Shown here piece by piece: positions 16,961-26,725 of a stretch of DNA of 64,000 nt. The notes beneath the pieces were generated by a model, which worked only from the letters and a program-made list of their open reading frames with translations, did no database searches and was not told where the DNA came from. Positions within the stretch are counted from its first letter, which is position 1; each line of letters starts with the position of its first letter. The DNA lies in assembly GCF_022014595.1 (NCBI RefSeq), contig NZ_CP091740.1:4328200-4392199 (forward strand), in the 5' to 3' direction. The stretch comes from Solitalea lacus (lineage in GTDB: Bacteria; Bacteroidota; Bacteroidia; Sphingobacteriales; Sphingobacteriaceae). Made by a program: the position numbers and the translations under genes.

Positions 16961-17833
16961 ATGAATAAAATCCCCACCTATAGTATCTGTAACCTGTTTG
17001 GAACAGAAACCTGTACCAAAGACTTTATGGCCTGCAGTCTTAAAACGTTCCTGGAGAATCAGTCAAAACTAATTATGCCGCATCGTCATAGTTTTTATCA
17101 GCTGATGTATATCGCAGAAGGTAGTGGAAAATACACTGTTGATTTTAACACCTTTGATGTGAATCCTGGACAACTGTTCTTTCTTGCTCCCGGACAAATT
17201 CACTCCTGGAATTTCAGTGACAATACAGATGGCTCTATCATCAACTTCGATGAGAGTTTTTTTACTTCAGTTTGCTATAACCCCCATTTTTTAAATGAGT
17301 TTCCATTCTTTAATTCAATGACGCAGCGGTCGACCACCATGCTCAAGGAGGAAATTAAAGAACAGGCTCTTTCTTTGTTTGCACACATCAAGCAGGAACA
17401 TGAAGCCGATTCTGATTTTAAAAACGATTACATAAGGGCATTAATGCTTCAATTATTGGTTGTATTGGCTAGAGCTTGTCAACCCGAAAAGTCAAACGAA
17501 ACCACCCGCTACAATTACACCCTATTACGCAATTTTGAAAAATTGATTGAAACCAATTTTAAAACAAAGAAATTGCCAAAGGAATATGCTGAATTGTTAT
17601 ACATTACGCCCAATCACCTAAATGCTGTGGTGACTAGTACAACAGGAAAATCAGCCGGAGAGCTTATCCGGGATCGCATTTTGCTTGAGGCTAAGCGTAT
17701 GTTGGTTAACTCAGGGCAAACCATTAGTGAAATAGCTTGGCATCTTAACTTTGAAGACAATGCCTATTTCAGTAGATTCTTCAAAAAGTATACAGGTGTT
17801 AGTCCGGATGAGTTTAGGAAACAACAAGTGTAA
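16961..17833 (+). CDS. AraC-family transcriptional regulator
   Basis: 290 residues. An N-terminal cupin-like sensing domain (MPHRHSFYQLMYIAEGSGKY, then NPGQLFFLAPGQIHSW) is followed by a C-terminal AraC DNA-binding domain with two helix-turn-helix units (YAELLYITPNHLNAVV and ISEIAWHLNFEDNAYFSRFF), ending KKYTGVSPDEFRKQ. The ligand is unknown. It lies between the sulfur operon and an ABC exporter on the same strand and might control either. No sulfur-sensing repressor (CstR or BigR type) is seen nearby, which makes it a candidate for the sulfur operon. Confidence 0.92.
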   Translation: MNKIPTYSICNLFGTETCTKDFMACSLKTFLENQSKLIMPHRHSFYQLMYIAEGSGKYTVDFNTFDVNPGQLFFLAPGQIHSWNFSDNTDGSIINFDESFFTSVCYNPHFLNEFPFFNSMTQRSTTMLKEEIKEQALSLFAHIKQEHEADSDFKNDYIRALMLQLLVVLARACQPEKSNETTRYNYTLLRNFEKLIETNFKTKKLPKEYAELLYITPNHLNAVVTSTTGKSAGELIRDRILLEAKRMLVNSGQTISEIAWHLNFEDNAYFSRFFKKYTGVSPDEFRKQQV

Positions 17834-17986
17834 GTTATTTTTCTATTCTCTTTACAAAACAGCCTTCACTACTTTGAGATAACGTTCTACCTTTATATCT
17901 TCATAAACTAAAACAAATTCATAGCATTTACTATTTATTCCTGTAGTGATTTGTTCCTTAAGCATTCATCTACATATACAAGCAAA

Positions 17987-19741
17987 ATGAAGATACTTTT
18001 CTCGTACCTGAAAAATTATAAAAAACTATTGTTTCTGGCCTTGGTGCTGGCAACCATTAATCAAGGATTTTCAATGCTCGACCCATACATATTTGGGAGG
18101 TTAATGGACGATTATGTTACCAAGTTTAAAACCCTTAGCTCTGATGCGTTTTTTAGAGGTGTTGGCCTTTACCTTCTGGGTATAATTGGAGTAGCATTTA
18201 TTTCCAGAGTAGCCAAAAACTTCCAGGATTATTTTGCAAATGTAATTGTACAGAAGATGGGGGCAAAAATGTATAGCGACGGCTTAGCACACTCATTAGA
18301 ACTTCCTTATCAAGTATTTGAGGACCAACGAAGCGGCGAAACTTTAGGCAAATTACAAAAGGTACGTACTGATGTTGAGCGCTTAATTACCACATTTATT
18401 AACACCTTGTTTACCTCTCTGGTTGGAATAGTTTTCGTATCCATTTATGCAATTAGGGTACATTGGATAATTGCTCCAATTTTTTTTATTACCATTCCTG
18501 TTTTGGGCTTTCTGAGTTCTGCATTGAGTAAACGAATTAAGAAAATGCAGAAAACCATTGTTGCTGAAACTACTTCACTGGCAGGATCAACGACTGAATC
18601 ATTAAGAAACATAGAACTGGTAAAATCACTGGGATTGGCTAACCAGGAGATTGATCGATTGAATGGCACCACCATAAAAATCTTAGGCCTTGAATTAAAA
18701 AAGGTAAAATATATACGTAGTTTAAGCTTTGTTCAGGGTACAACGGTTAACTTCCTCAGAACATCCATTATCTTTTTAATGTTGCTTCTGATTTTTAGAG
18801 AAGAGATTACAGTGGGTCAATTTTTCTCTTTAATGTTTTATTCCTTCTTCATTTTTGGACCATTACAGGAACTGGGAAATATCATTAATATTTACCGTGA
18901 GGCGGAAGTTTCTTTAAACAATTTTGAAAGCATTTTAAATACTCCTAAAGACATTAAGCCTTCAAATCCGGCGCATCTTACCAAGATCAGCCAGTTAGAA
19001 TTTGATGAGGTGAGCTTTAAGCATCAATCGGCCAACCGCAATGCAATTAGTGATATAACCTTTACAGTTGAACAAGGTGATACGATAGCTTTCGTTGGCC
19101 CATCAGGAGCCGGAAAATCAACCTTAGTTAAACTATTGGTAGGCCTTTATCGCCCGCAACAAGGCGCAATTTTATATAATGGCATTGAAAGCAATAAAAT
19201 TGATTTGGATGAGTTACGCGAAAAAATTGGCTTTGTAACCCAAGAAACTCAATTATTTGCAGGAACTATCAGAGAAAACTTAAAGTTTGTGCGGCCCAAT
19301 GCTACTGATGATGAATGCATGGATGTTTTACATAAAGCAGCCTGTCACACGCTATTGGCTCGTGCCGACAAAGGCTTGGATACTTTAATTGGAGAAGGAG
19401 GCGTTAAAGTTTCTGGTGGAGAAAAACAACGATTATCAATTGCCAGAGCATTACTGCGCAGGCCGGATTTGTTAGTTTTTGATGAAGCAACATCCTCTCT
19501 TGATTCACTAACGGAAGAAGAAATCAGCAAGACTATACGAGAGGTCTCCAAGAAAGCGGAGCATATCACCATCCTGATTGCGCACCGCTTGAGTACTATT
19601 ATGCATGCTGATTGCATTTATGTTCTGGAGAAAGGCCACATAATCGAAGAAGGGCATCACCAGGATTTATTAAGTCAAAAAGGATTATACTACGCCATGT
19701 GGCGACAACAAATTGGCGAACAAGAAGAAGTGCTGGATTAA
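17987..19741 (+). CDS. ABC-type exporter, fused membrane and ATPase domains
   Basis: 584 residues from the ATG at 17987 (MKILFSYLKNYKKLLFLALV). A TTG start 36 bp upstream is possible, but it adds MFLKHSSTYTSK, which does not look like part of the family. Six membrane helices (about 1-310) precede the nucleotide-binding domain with Walker A GPSGAGKSTLV, signature VSGGEKQRLS, Walker B LLVFDEATSSLD and a switch His (IAHRLS). It works as a homodimer or with a similar subunit. The substrate (lipid, peptide or drug) cannot be told. No partner gene is adjacent. Confidence 0.92.
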   Translation: MKILFSYLKNYKKLLFLALVLATINQGFSMLDPYIFGRLMDDYVTKFKTLSSDAFFRGVGLYLLGIIGVAFISRVAKNFQDYFANVIVQKMGAKMYSDGLAHSLELPYQVFEDQRSGETLGKLQKVRTDVERLITTFINTLFTSLVGIVFVSIYAIRVHWIIAPIFFITIPVLGFLSSALSKRIKKMQKTIVAETTSLAGSTTESLRNIELVKSLGLANQEIDRLNGTTIKILGLELKKVKYIRSLSFVQGTTVNFLRTSIIFLMLLLIFREEITVGQFFSLMFYSFFIFGPLQELGNIINIYREAEVSLNNFESILNTPKDIKPSNPAHLTKISQLEFDEVSFKHQSANRNAISDITFTVEQGDTIAFVGPSGAGKSTLVKLLVGLYRPQQGAILYNGIESNKIDLDELREKIGFVTQETQLFAGTIRENLKFVRPNATDDECMDVLHKAACHTLLARADKGLDTLIGEGGVKVSGGEKQRLSIARALLRRPDLLVFDEATSSLDSLTEEEISKTIREVSKKAEHITILIAHRLSTIMHADCIYVLEKGHIIEEGHHQDLLSQKGLYYAMWRQQIGEQEEVLD

Positions 19742-19845
19742 GTCCGGCACTTTTACTTTAATTAGTTCATGTTTTCTATTTCATAAATTCCACATAATAA
19801 ATAACTAATCATTTTTGTATCTTAAGGAAAACATTCTCCTATTCT

Positions 19846-20532
19846 ATGGGCAGAAAAGGCAAGGATACAGCTTCAGTATTTCAACAAAAATTAAACGCCT
19901 TAATCGCTATTGAAGACGATTTGCCATCCGTTATAATAATTCATAACCTAGAAACTATGGCAGTTGAATACATTTCGCCCAGGGGAGAACAGATTTTAGG
20001 CTTTTCACTTGAAGATTTGAAGAGTTTAGGCAAAGAATATCATACCAAATTTTTTAACCCAGAAGATGTGGCAGATTATCTTCCGAAGATTCTAAACTTA
20101 ATTCAAAGTAATTCCCTCAATGATAAAATAATCAGCTATTTTCAGCAAGCTCGGGCATCGGAACAACATGATTGGAGATGGTATTTAAGTACTACAAAGA
20201 TTTTTCTCCGTGATGGTAACCAAAAGCCAACCCATATCATTACATCAGCCTCTCCTATTGATCCCAAGCATCATATTACAACGAAGGTGAATCGCTTGCT
20301 TGAAGAGAACAACTTCTTAAGAAGACATGAAAAAGTATTTGCTGCACTTTCTAAACGGGAAAAAGAAATTTTAAGATACATGGCGCTTGGAGAAAACTCG
20401 CAAGAGATTGCCGCTCAACTTCATATTTCAGAAAAAACGGTAGTTACTCACCGAAGAAACATTAGAACAAAACTTGATATACAATCAAGTTACGACATCA
20501 CCAAATTTGCCCAAGCATTTGATTTGATTTAA
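19846..20532 (+). CDS. LuxR-family regulator with PAS-like sensor domain
   Basis: 228 residues. The N-terminal half (about 20-140: SVIIIHNLETMAVEYISPRG, EQILGFSLEDLKSLG, DWRWYLSTTKIFLRDGNQ) has the pattern of a PAS fold. The C-terminal half is a LuxR/NarL helix-turn-helix: LSKREKEILRYMALGENSQE, then LHISEKTVVTHRRNIRTKL. There is no receiver domain or phospho-acceptor pattern, so it probably senses a ligand or redox state directly. The target genes are unknown; the secreted-protein gene follows 22 bp later. Confidence 0.9.
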   Translation: MGRKGKDTASVFQQKLNALIAIEDDLPSVIIIHNLETMAVEYISPRGEQILGFSLEDLKSLGKEYHTKFFNPEDVADYLPKILNLIQSNSLNDKIISYFQQARASEQHDWRWYLSTTKIFLRDGNQKPTHIITSASPIDPKHHITTKVNRLLEENNFLRRHEKVFAALSKREKEILRYMALGENSQEIAAQLHISEKTVVTHRRNIRTKLDIQSSYDITKFAQAFDLI

Positions 20533-20554
20533 TAATCATCTAAAAAAACGCTCT

Positions 20555-21166
20555 ATGAAAAAAAGAATATCTTATCCACAAACTCTGTTTCTTTTACTGG
20601 CGTTTGTATTGAGTTCAACAACTGCCTACGCTCAAACTGTAAAAATTTACCGCGACTCACTATTTGATTTTTCAAAGATCAAAACCTACAAATTCAGGCC
20701 TGGCAAAGTTATGCTGAACGGTGATACTATCGATCGAGCACAAGCCAACAACAACATGCTAGCTGCTTTTCAAAACAATTTTTTCCAACATCATTTAAAC
20801 TTCGATGCCAAAAATGGACAGTTAACTTTCACTTTCATAGGTGGAATCCAATCGCAGGAAAGCTTAGCAAGTTACGGTCAGCAAATAAAACTACCTAAAG
20901 GAGTAATTGAAAGCTCAACTGAAGAGTGGAAAAACGATGATCGCCCGCAAGGAGTATTAATTTTAGCGCTGATGAACCCCAAAACCAATAAACCTGTTTG
21001 GGTATCAGTGGGCTACGACCGTTTTTTTACACGTGATTCGCAGCGGGTAATAGATGCCATGTTTAAGGAGTCCTTTGAAAATTTTCCAAACATAGGTAAG
21101 TACTTACCAAAAAGTACTTCTGTGAAAAACAAAACGAAAGCACCGGTAAAAAAGAAAGGCCGTTAA
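20555..21166 (+). CDS. Exported protein, possibly DUF4136-like
   Basis: 203 residues. A signal peptide of about 26 residues ends in AYAQ. The mature part starts VKIYRDSLFDFSKIKTYKFR, like DUF4136 lipoproteins, but there is no lipobox. ILALMNPKTNKPVWVSVGYD and the run of about 100 residues before the end fit a small periplasmic domain. The C-terminus is a Lys-rich tail (about 185-203). The function is unknown. It is the last gene before a convergent transporter gene and may be co-transcribed with the LuxR-type regulator 22 bp upstream. Confidence 0.7.
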   Translation: MKKRISYPQTLFLLLAFVLSSTTAYAQTVKIYRDSLFDFSKIKTYKFRPGKVMLNGDTIDRAQANNNMLAAFQNNFFQHHLNFDAKNGQLTFTFIGGIQSQESLASYGQQIKLPKGVIESSTEEWKNDDRPQGVLILALMNPKTNKPVWVSVGYDRFFTRDSQRVIDAMFKESFENFPNIGKYLPKSTSVKNKTKAPVKKKGR

Positions 21167-21178
21167 CGGCTTTTCTTT
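21151..21178. terminator. Bidirectional terminator between convergent genes
   Basis: A stem (aaagaaaggccgtt against aacggcttttcttt, one G-U pair) with T-runs on both sides. It overlaps the last codons of the exported-protein gene and touches the end of the minus-strand MFS gene at 21180, an economical shared terminator. Confidence 0.7.
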
Positions 21179-21179
21179 T

Positions 21180-22505
21180 TTATTTAAACTCTTTCCCTAC
21201 TAAACGTAATGGCAATAAGCTCCTGGTTTTTAAATAGGCAAAAGCAACAATGAGTAATGTCATGCTGCCTCCAAAAACTACCGACACTGTGGCACCCATC
21301 CACTTTGCTGTTACCCCTGATTCAAATGCACCAATCTCATTAGATGAGCCAATAAACATGGTATTAACCGCAGATACTCTTCCCCTCATATGATCCGGAG
21401 TTAGCATTTGAAAAATAGTTGATCTGATAATCACACTTATACTATCAAACGCTCCAACTAAAAACAAAAAGAAAATGGAGAGGTAAAAACTTTGAGAAAG
21501 TCCGAATAGAATCGTAGCGACTCCGAAACCAACAACAGCAATTATCAAGTTTCTCCAAGGGCGAACAGCAGGTGTAAATCGGGTCATAATCAGCATTGAA
21601 ATAACCGCTCCTGCCGAGGGAGCCGCTCTTAATATTCCCAATCCCTCAGCACCCACTTTTAAGATGTCATTAGCAAATACTGGCAACAATGCCACTGCTC
21701 CTCCAAAAAATACAGAAAACATATCAAGAGCCATTGCTCCCAACATCATTTTTGTACTAAAAACAAACCTTATTCCTTCTTCCAAACTACTCCAGATCGA
21801 TTCCTTTTTCACAACCGGCTTAGCTGGATCTGGCTTCAACATTGCTATTCCTAAAATTGCTAATAGCATAAACACTAAAACTATGGCCATAGTTATGGAA
21901 ATGCCATAAAAACCATAAATCAGTCCACCCGCCGCCGGACCAATTACTGCTGCCAATTGCCAGCTCGAGCTGTTCCAGGAGGATGAATTAGGATATAATT
22001 CTTTGGGGATCAATGAGGCCATTAATGAAAACGCCGCCGGAGCAAAGAAGCCTCGCGCTAATCCATCAATAAATACCAAAGAGTAAATAATGAATACCAG
22101 ACTTTTCGAATTGATCTTCAAGTGCATGGCAGGCAATGTTAGGATAAACAAAACTGCTGCAGCCAAAAAAATAATCGAAATTACTACAATCAATAAGTTC
22201 CGTTTATCTGACCGGTCAGCCACATAACCTCCAAATAAGGCTATTGAAAGGGCTGGAATAGCTTCAGCCAAGCCGATAAATCCCAGTGACAATGGGTCCT
22301 TAGTTAAACTATAAATAAACCAACCAATAATTACCGCTTTCATCTGCAAAGCAAATGTCAGGCAAAATCGGGCTACTAAATAGAATCTGAATTGAGGAAA
22401 TCGTAATGCAGCAAAAGCGTCTGAATTTGATACTATTTCAGCGGATTTTTTAGTTTCTGTCAACACAATATAAAATATGAGGCAGGACTGAAGAAGAATT
22501 CTCAA
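21180..22505 (-). CDS. MFS exporter (MFS_3/EntS-like)
   Basis: 441 residues, about 12 membrane helices. The motif GGYVADRSDKRNLL (loop 2-3) and later DHMRGRVSAVNTMFIGSSNE are typical of the MFS_3 group, which includes the enterobactin exporter EntS and multidrug pumps. The N-terminal 14 residues (MRILLQSCLIFYIV) look untypical; a TTG start at about 22463 (giving TETKKSAEIVSNSD...) may be the real one. The substrate is unknown and no siderophore genes are near. Confidence 0.85.
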   Translation of the reverse strand: MRILLQSCLIFYIVLTETKKSAEIVSNSDAFAALRFPQFRFYLVARFCLTFALQMKAVIIGWFIYSLTKDPLSLGFIGLAEAIPALSIALFGGYVADRSDKRNLLIVVISIIFLAAAVLFILTLPAMHLKINSKSLVFIIYSLVFIDGLARGFFAPAAFSLMASLIPKELYPNSSSWNSSSWQLAAVIGPAAGGLIYGFYGISITMAIVLVFMLLAILGIAMLKPDPAKPVVKKESIWSSLEEGIRFVFSTKMMLGAMALDMFSVFFGGAVALLPVFANDILKVGAEGLGILRAAPSAGAVISMLIMTRFTPAVRPWRNLIIAVVGFGVATILFGLSQSFYLSIFFLFLVGAFDSISVIIRSTIFQMLTPDHMRGRVSAVNTMFIGSSNEIGAFESGVTAKWMGATVSVVFGGSMTLLIVAFAYLKTRSLLPLRLVGKEFK

Positions 22506-22545
22506 AGATCGATCATCCCATCATTCAAACCAACCTCGAACCTAA

Positions 22546-23922
22546 CTATTTTAAGCCGTTTTGATCAATTAAGTAAACCAACGCTGTCATAGCAGCGGCA
22601 CCCAACTTTAATTCTCTTTCATTTACATTTTCAAACACATCGGTTTGAGCATGATGATAGTCGAAATAACGCTGTGAATCAGGCCGTAAACCGAATAATA
22701 CCGCCCCTACTTGTTTAAGTGGGCCAATATCAGATCCAGTTCCTCCCCCTCCTCCAATTTCACGCAAATCGTATTCGTCAAAAATAGATTTCCAGTTCAT
22801 AACCCTCTCCACTACATCACCTGATGCATCTATTGAAAAACCACGAGGAGTTAACCCTCCTGAATCAGACTCAATAGCGGCCAAATGTTGCTCCCCAGTT
22901 TGCTTGGCAACCTCTGCATATTTCAGGCCTCCGCGTAAACCATTTTCTTCATTCATAAATAATACGGCCCTAATTGTATGTTTTGGTTTTATTCCTAATG
23001 CTTTAAAGGCATGCAGCACTTCCACAGATTGCATTGATCCTGCGCCATCATCATGTGCGCCTTCTGCCAAATCCCACGCATCTAAATGCCCTCCAATAGT
23101 AATAATTTTCTCAGGGTAGACAGCCCCCTTAATTTCACCAATGACATTATAAGAAACTGCATCAGGTAGTATTTTACAATTTAGCTGATAGTAGAATGTT
23201 AATTTCGGGTTAGCCTTTAACGCCTCACTAAGTGCATTTGCATCGCGAGTACTGATAGCAGCAGCTGGAATTTTAGCAACATTATCAGCATACCCTACTG
23301 AACCTGTATGAGGAAATTCATCAACCTTGGTAGTCACTGACCGAACAATCACACCCACAGCTCCGTACTTTGCAGCTTCAGAAGCCCCTTGGGTTCGTTG
23401 ATTTACAGCAGCGCCGTATGCATTAAAGGTTTTTAAATACCGTTGACTCATTGGGCGATTAAAGAAAACTATTCTGCCTTTAATCTTTTCTTCTCCTATT
23501 TCTTTCAACTGATCAAAGGAATAAACTTCCACAACTTCAGCCTCTATTCCTTTGGAATTAGTAGCAACTGAACCTCCCAAAGCGGCAACAGAAACATTCT
23601 GTTTAGTATTTCCAATCTTAAAAAATGCTTTTTCCTTAGCTCCTCTATCCCAATGCGGAACCATTACTTCTTGCAGGTAAACGCGGTCAAACCCGTAAGA
23701 CTCCATAAGGGATTTGGACCATTCAACAGCTTTTTGTGCTGTTGGAGAACCACTTAACCTCGGCCCAAAGTTTTTGCATAAATAATGCAGATTAGAATAT
23801 ACTTTTCCGTTTTCCAGAATTTCTCCATAAATACGACTTACAGCAACTGAATCAGGATTAGCTCCATAACTACTTAAGGCCCCAAAAGCCAATGCAGCTA
23901 TCAATAAACTTACTTTCTTCAT
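22546..23922 (-). CDS. M28-family metallopeptidase, exported
   Basis: 458 residues from the ATG at 23922, which opens a good signal peptide (MKKVSLLIAALAFGALSSYG). An upstream ATG at 24015 would add 31 residues with no family match and would run into the neighbour's terminator, so I reject it. A protease-associated (PA) domain (about 110-250) is followed by the M28 zinc peptidase domain with GGHLDAWDLAEGAHDDGAG (His and bridging Asp ligands), MNEENG (catalytic Glu and ligand) and ESDSGG. It is an aminopeptidase or carboxypeptidase acting in the periplasm or outside the cell. It has its own promoter region with the -7-like TATTTTTG upstream. Confidence 0.92.
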   Translation of the reverse strand: MKKVSLLIAALAFGALSSYGANPDSVAVSRIYGEILENGKVYSNLHYLCKNFGPRLSGSPTAQKAVEWSKSLMESYGFDRVYLQEVMVPHWDRGAKEKAFFKIGNTKQNVSVAALGGSVATNSKGIEAEVVEVYSFDQLKEIGEEKIKGRIVFFNRPMSQRYLKTFNAYGAAVNQRTQGASEAAKYGAVGVIVRSVTTKVDEFPHTGSVGYADNVAKIPAAAISTRDANALSEALKANPKLTFYYQLNCKILPDAVSYNVIGEIKGAVYPEKIITIGGHLDAWDLAEGAHDDGAGSMQSVEVLHAFKALGIKPKHTIRAVLFMNEENGLRGGLKYAEVAKQTGEQHLAAIESDSGGLTPRGFSIDASGDVVERVMNWKSIFDEYDLREIGGGGGTGSDIGPLKQVGAVLFGLRPDSQRYFDYHHAQTDVFENVNERELKLGAAAMTALVYLIDQNGLK

Positions 23923-24001
23923 ATAAATATCAACTGAATTTTTCTTCCTTAAAAACAAAAATATATCCTTTGACAGAGACATTAAATATAGATTAAAATG
24001 A

Positions 24002-24034
24002 CAGTGCCCGAGCATGTAAATGCGTCGGGCACTG
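24002..24034 (-). terminator. Terminator after the small secreted-protein gene
   Basis: A 10-bp stem (cagtgcccga / tcgggcactg) with a second small inner stem (gcat/atgc). On the minus strand it is followed by TCATTTTAATC. It would end the unit that contains the gene at 24058-24546. Confidence 0.6.
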
Positions 24035-24057
24035 CAACAATTTTATGATAAAAATAG

Positions 24058-24546
24058 TTAGTTTTTAGGTTGTTCAAAATACCAGTTTGGTTTGGGCAAA
24101 GGTAATATATCGTCTAACTGCTTTATTAAAAACTCACCATTTTCCCCATCGTATAATTTGATAACATTCAGATGCTTTGCGGGATCTGGTTGAATATTAA
24201 CTAAAACACACTTAAAAGAACCATTTTGTTTAACCAAATACAGGTTATTGCTAGCCTCGGGAGCCTTTTCTTCCTTGCTTTTCTTCTTAGATACAGGCTT
24301 ATTAGTTGGCAGTAGCACTAAATTAACCGGCACTTTGATATAATCTTTACCTTCAGAATACTGTTGTTCAGCCTTATCCCATACTATTTCAATTTTCTCA
24401 CAGCTAGCAGGCGTCATTTTCTTTAAAAACGTTTCGCTATTTTGATTAAACCACCCTTCCGATTGTTGAATAATACTTAATGACTCCTGAGCAAACCCCT
24501 TCTGAAATGCCAGCAACAATACAATGATTAATAAATATTTTTTCAT
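24058..24546 (-). CDS. Small exported protein of unknown function
   Basis: 162 residues. Signal peptide MKKYLLIIVLLLAFQKGFAQ with cleavage after AFA or AQ. The mature protein has a Lys/Glu-rich linker around residues 85-96 (KKKSKEEKAPE) and ends in PLPKPNWYFEQPKN. One Cys lies near residue 49 and one near 113. I do not recognise a domain. It lies 43 bp after recG on the same strand and may be co-transcribed with it, but a functional link is not evident. Confidence 0.7.
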   Translation of the reverse strand: MKKYLLIIVLLLAFQKGFAQESLSIIQQSEGWFNQNSETFLKKMTPASCEKIEIVWDKAEQQYSEGKDYIKVPVNLVLLPTNKPVSKKKSKEEKAPEASNNLYLVKQNGSFKCVLVNIQPDPAKHLNVIKLYDGENGEFLIKQLDDILPLPKPNWYFEQPKN

Positions 24547-24589
24547 AAAAAAGATTGGATTAAGTTGTTAATTTCAAATATATACATAC

Positions 24590-26701
24590 TTACGAAATTT
24601 TCTCCCAAGTTATTTCAGAAACTCCTTTATTTTCAAAATAATACTTTAGCTTCTTATTCTTTTCCATAATTAATGATGGATCCTCATCTAAAATTCGTTC
24701 AACGCAACTCCGGGCTTCAATCAAAATTTGCTGATCTTTAGCCAGATCCGCCAGTTTCAAATCCAACACTCCACTTTGTTGTGTGCCCTCCAGGTTGCCC
24801 GGACCACGTAATCGAAGATCAACTTCAGAAATTTCAAACCCATTATTTGTTTGTACCATGGTGTCTAATCTTATTTTGGCTTCAGATGATAATTTATGAC
24901 TACTCATTAAAATGCAATACGACTGTTCAGCACCTCTTCCCACACGCCCTCTTAACTGATGCAATTGAGACAATCCAAACTTTTCTGCATTTTCAATTAC
25001 CATTACCGAGGCGTTAGGTACATTTACTCCAACTTCAATTACCGTAGTTGCCACCATAATATGGGTTTCACCATTTTTAAACCGCTCCATTTCCATATCC
25101 TTTTCTGCAGCCTTCATTTTGCCGTGCACAATGCTAACTCTGTACTGTGGAGCAGGAAAAGTATTGGATATATGCTCATACCCATTCATTAAGTCGAGGT
25201 AATCCAATTTCTCTGACTCCTCAATTAAAGGATAAACAATATAAACCTGACGGCCCCGGGCAATTTCTTCTTTCAAAAAGCCGAATAATCGCAAGCGATG
25301 GTTCTCAAATTTATGTAAGGTTGTAATGGGCTTTCTACCTGCAGGCAACTCATCTATCACTGAAACATCTAAATCTCCATATAAGGTCATTGCCAGTGTA
25401 CGAGGAATTGGTGTGGCTGTCATGACCAAAATATGCGGAGGATTATTATTCTTCCTCCATAATTTAGCTCTTTGTTCAACGCCAAAACGATGTTGCTCGT
25501 CTATAATTACCATCCCCAGATTCTGAAATTGAACTCCGTCTTCAATAAGAGCATGCGTTCCCACCAATAACTTCAGCTCACCGCTCAACAATGCTTCAAA
25601 CAATCGAGTTCTTTCCTTTTTCTTTGTTGAACCGGTTAATAGACCTACTTCAATGTTCATATTCTTCAGCATTCCTCTTAAAGAATGATAATGCTGAACA
25701 GCCAAGATCTCAGTTGGTGCCATCATACAAGACTGATAGCCATTATCAGCTGCAAGCAACATGGTCATGAGAGCTACTACCGTTTTTCCACTTCCTACAT
25801 CGCCTTGCAATAGTCTGTTCATTTGAAGTCCGGAATAGGTGTCCTGACGAATTTCGCGGACAACTTTCTTCTGCGCAGTTGTTAAATCAAATGGTAAATG
25901 ATGATTATAAAATGAATTGAAAAGCTCACCAACTACAGAAAAAGTACTTCCATTATACAGTCTCTTTTTTACTTGTTTATTGAATAATAATCTCAATTGA
26001 ATGAGAAACAACTCTTCAAATTTTAAACGGCTTTGAGCGCGTTGCAGTAAACGAGAGTCTGATGGAAAATGGATTTGAGCAAGAGCTTCACGCTTAGACA
26101 TAAACTTGTACTGACTCAAGACTTCCTCTGGAAGTGTTTCATCAATAAAATGAGCACCTTGCTGCAAAACCGTATAAATCAGCTTCATTAATCCCTTACT
26201 ATCCAGAAAAAAAAGTTTCAGTTTTTCTGTTGACGAATAAACTGGTTGAAGAGCTGTTTGGAATTCCTTTTTGCTTTCAGATAATAATTCGAGTTCGGGA
26301 TGAGGCAGATTGGGTTTATGGTTAAAGAAATTAGGTTTCCCGAAAACAATATATGGCCGACCAATTTGAATATTCTTTTCAACAAATTTAATCCCCTGAA
26401 ACCAAACCAATTCTAAATGCCCCCCATGATCATCAGCAAGGGTTGCAACTAATCTTTTCTTTCGAGCATCTCCAATTAGTTGCGTGCCTGTTATCACCCC
26501 TTTAATTTGAATATATTGTAAATCAGGACTTATCTCTGAGATTCGGTAGAACCGTGTTCTGTCAATATACCTAAACGGATAATGATAAATTAAGTCTCCA
26601 TAAGTAAAAATACCGAGTTCTTTTTTCAGAATCTCAGCCTTTGAAGGGCCAACGCCCTTTAAGTATTCTATCGGTGTTTCAAAAAAGCTCTTTCTTTCCA
26701 C
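24590..26701 (-). CDS. recG: ATP-dependent DNA helicase RecG
   Basis: 703 residues, normal length. The N-terminal wedge domain (YLKGVGPSKAEILKKELGIF and the OB-fold part) is followed by helicase motifs: GDVGSGKTVVA (Walker A), DEQHRFGVEQR (motif II), MTATPIPRTLAMT (motif III), VYPLIEESEKLD, TTVIEVGVNVPNASVMVIEN and QLRGRVGRG (motif VI). RecG remodels stalled replication forks and Holliday junctions. The start at 26701 gives the expected N-terminus. Confidence 0.97.
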   Translation of the reverse strand: MERKSFFETPIEYLKGVGPSKAEILKKELGIFTYGDLIYHYPFRYIDRTRFYRISEISPDLQYIQIKGVITGTQLIGDARKKRLVATLADDHGGHLELVWFQGIKFVEKNIQIGRPYIVFGKPNFFNHKPNLPHPELELLSESKKEFQTALQPVYSSTEKLKLFFLDSKGLMKLIYTVLQQGAHFIDETLPEEVLSQYKFMSKREALAQIHFPSDSRLLQRAQSRLKFEELFLIQLRLLFNKQVKKRLYNGSTFSVVGELFNSFYNHHLPFDLTTAQKKVVREIRQDTYSGLQMNRLLQGDVGSGKTVVALMTMLLAADNGYQSCMMAPTEILAVQHYHSLRGMLKNMNIEVGLLTGSTKKKERTRLFEALLSGELKLLVGTHALIEDGVQFQNLGMVIIDEQHRFGVEQRAKLWRKNNNPPHILVMTATPIPRTLAMTLYGDLDVSVIDELPAGRKPITTLHKFENHRLRLFGFLKEEIARGRQVYIVYPLIEESEKLDYLDLMNGYEHISNTFPAPQYRVSIVHGKMKAAEKDMEMERFKNGETHIMVATTVIEVGVNVPNASVMVIENAEKFGLSQLHQLRGRVGRGAEQSYCILMSSHKLSSEAKIRLDTMVQTNNGFEISEVDLRLRGPGNLEGTQQSGVLDLKLADLAKDQQILIEARSCVERILDEDPSLIMEKNKKLKYYFENKGVSEITWEKIS

Positions 26702-26725
26702 TACTACTAAAATACACGAACAAGA

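Noticed and set aside
21180-22505. Siderophore exporter assignment for the MFS gene
   Set aside because: The family includes EntS, but no siderophore synthesis or iron-uptake genes are near, so the substrate is left open.
23923-24015. Longer start for the M28 peptidase at 24015
   Set aside because: The ATG at 23922 opens a clear signal peptide, which would be hidden inside the protein with the longer start.
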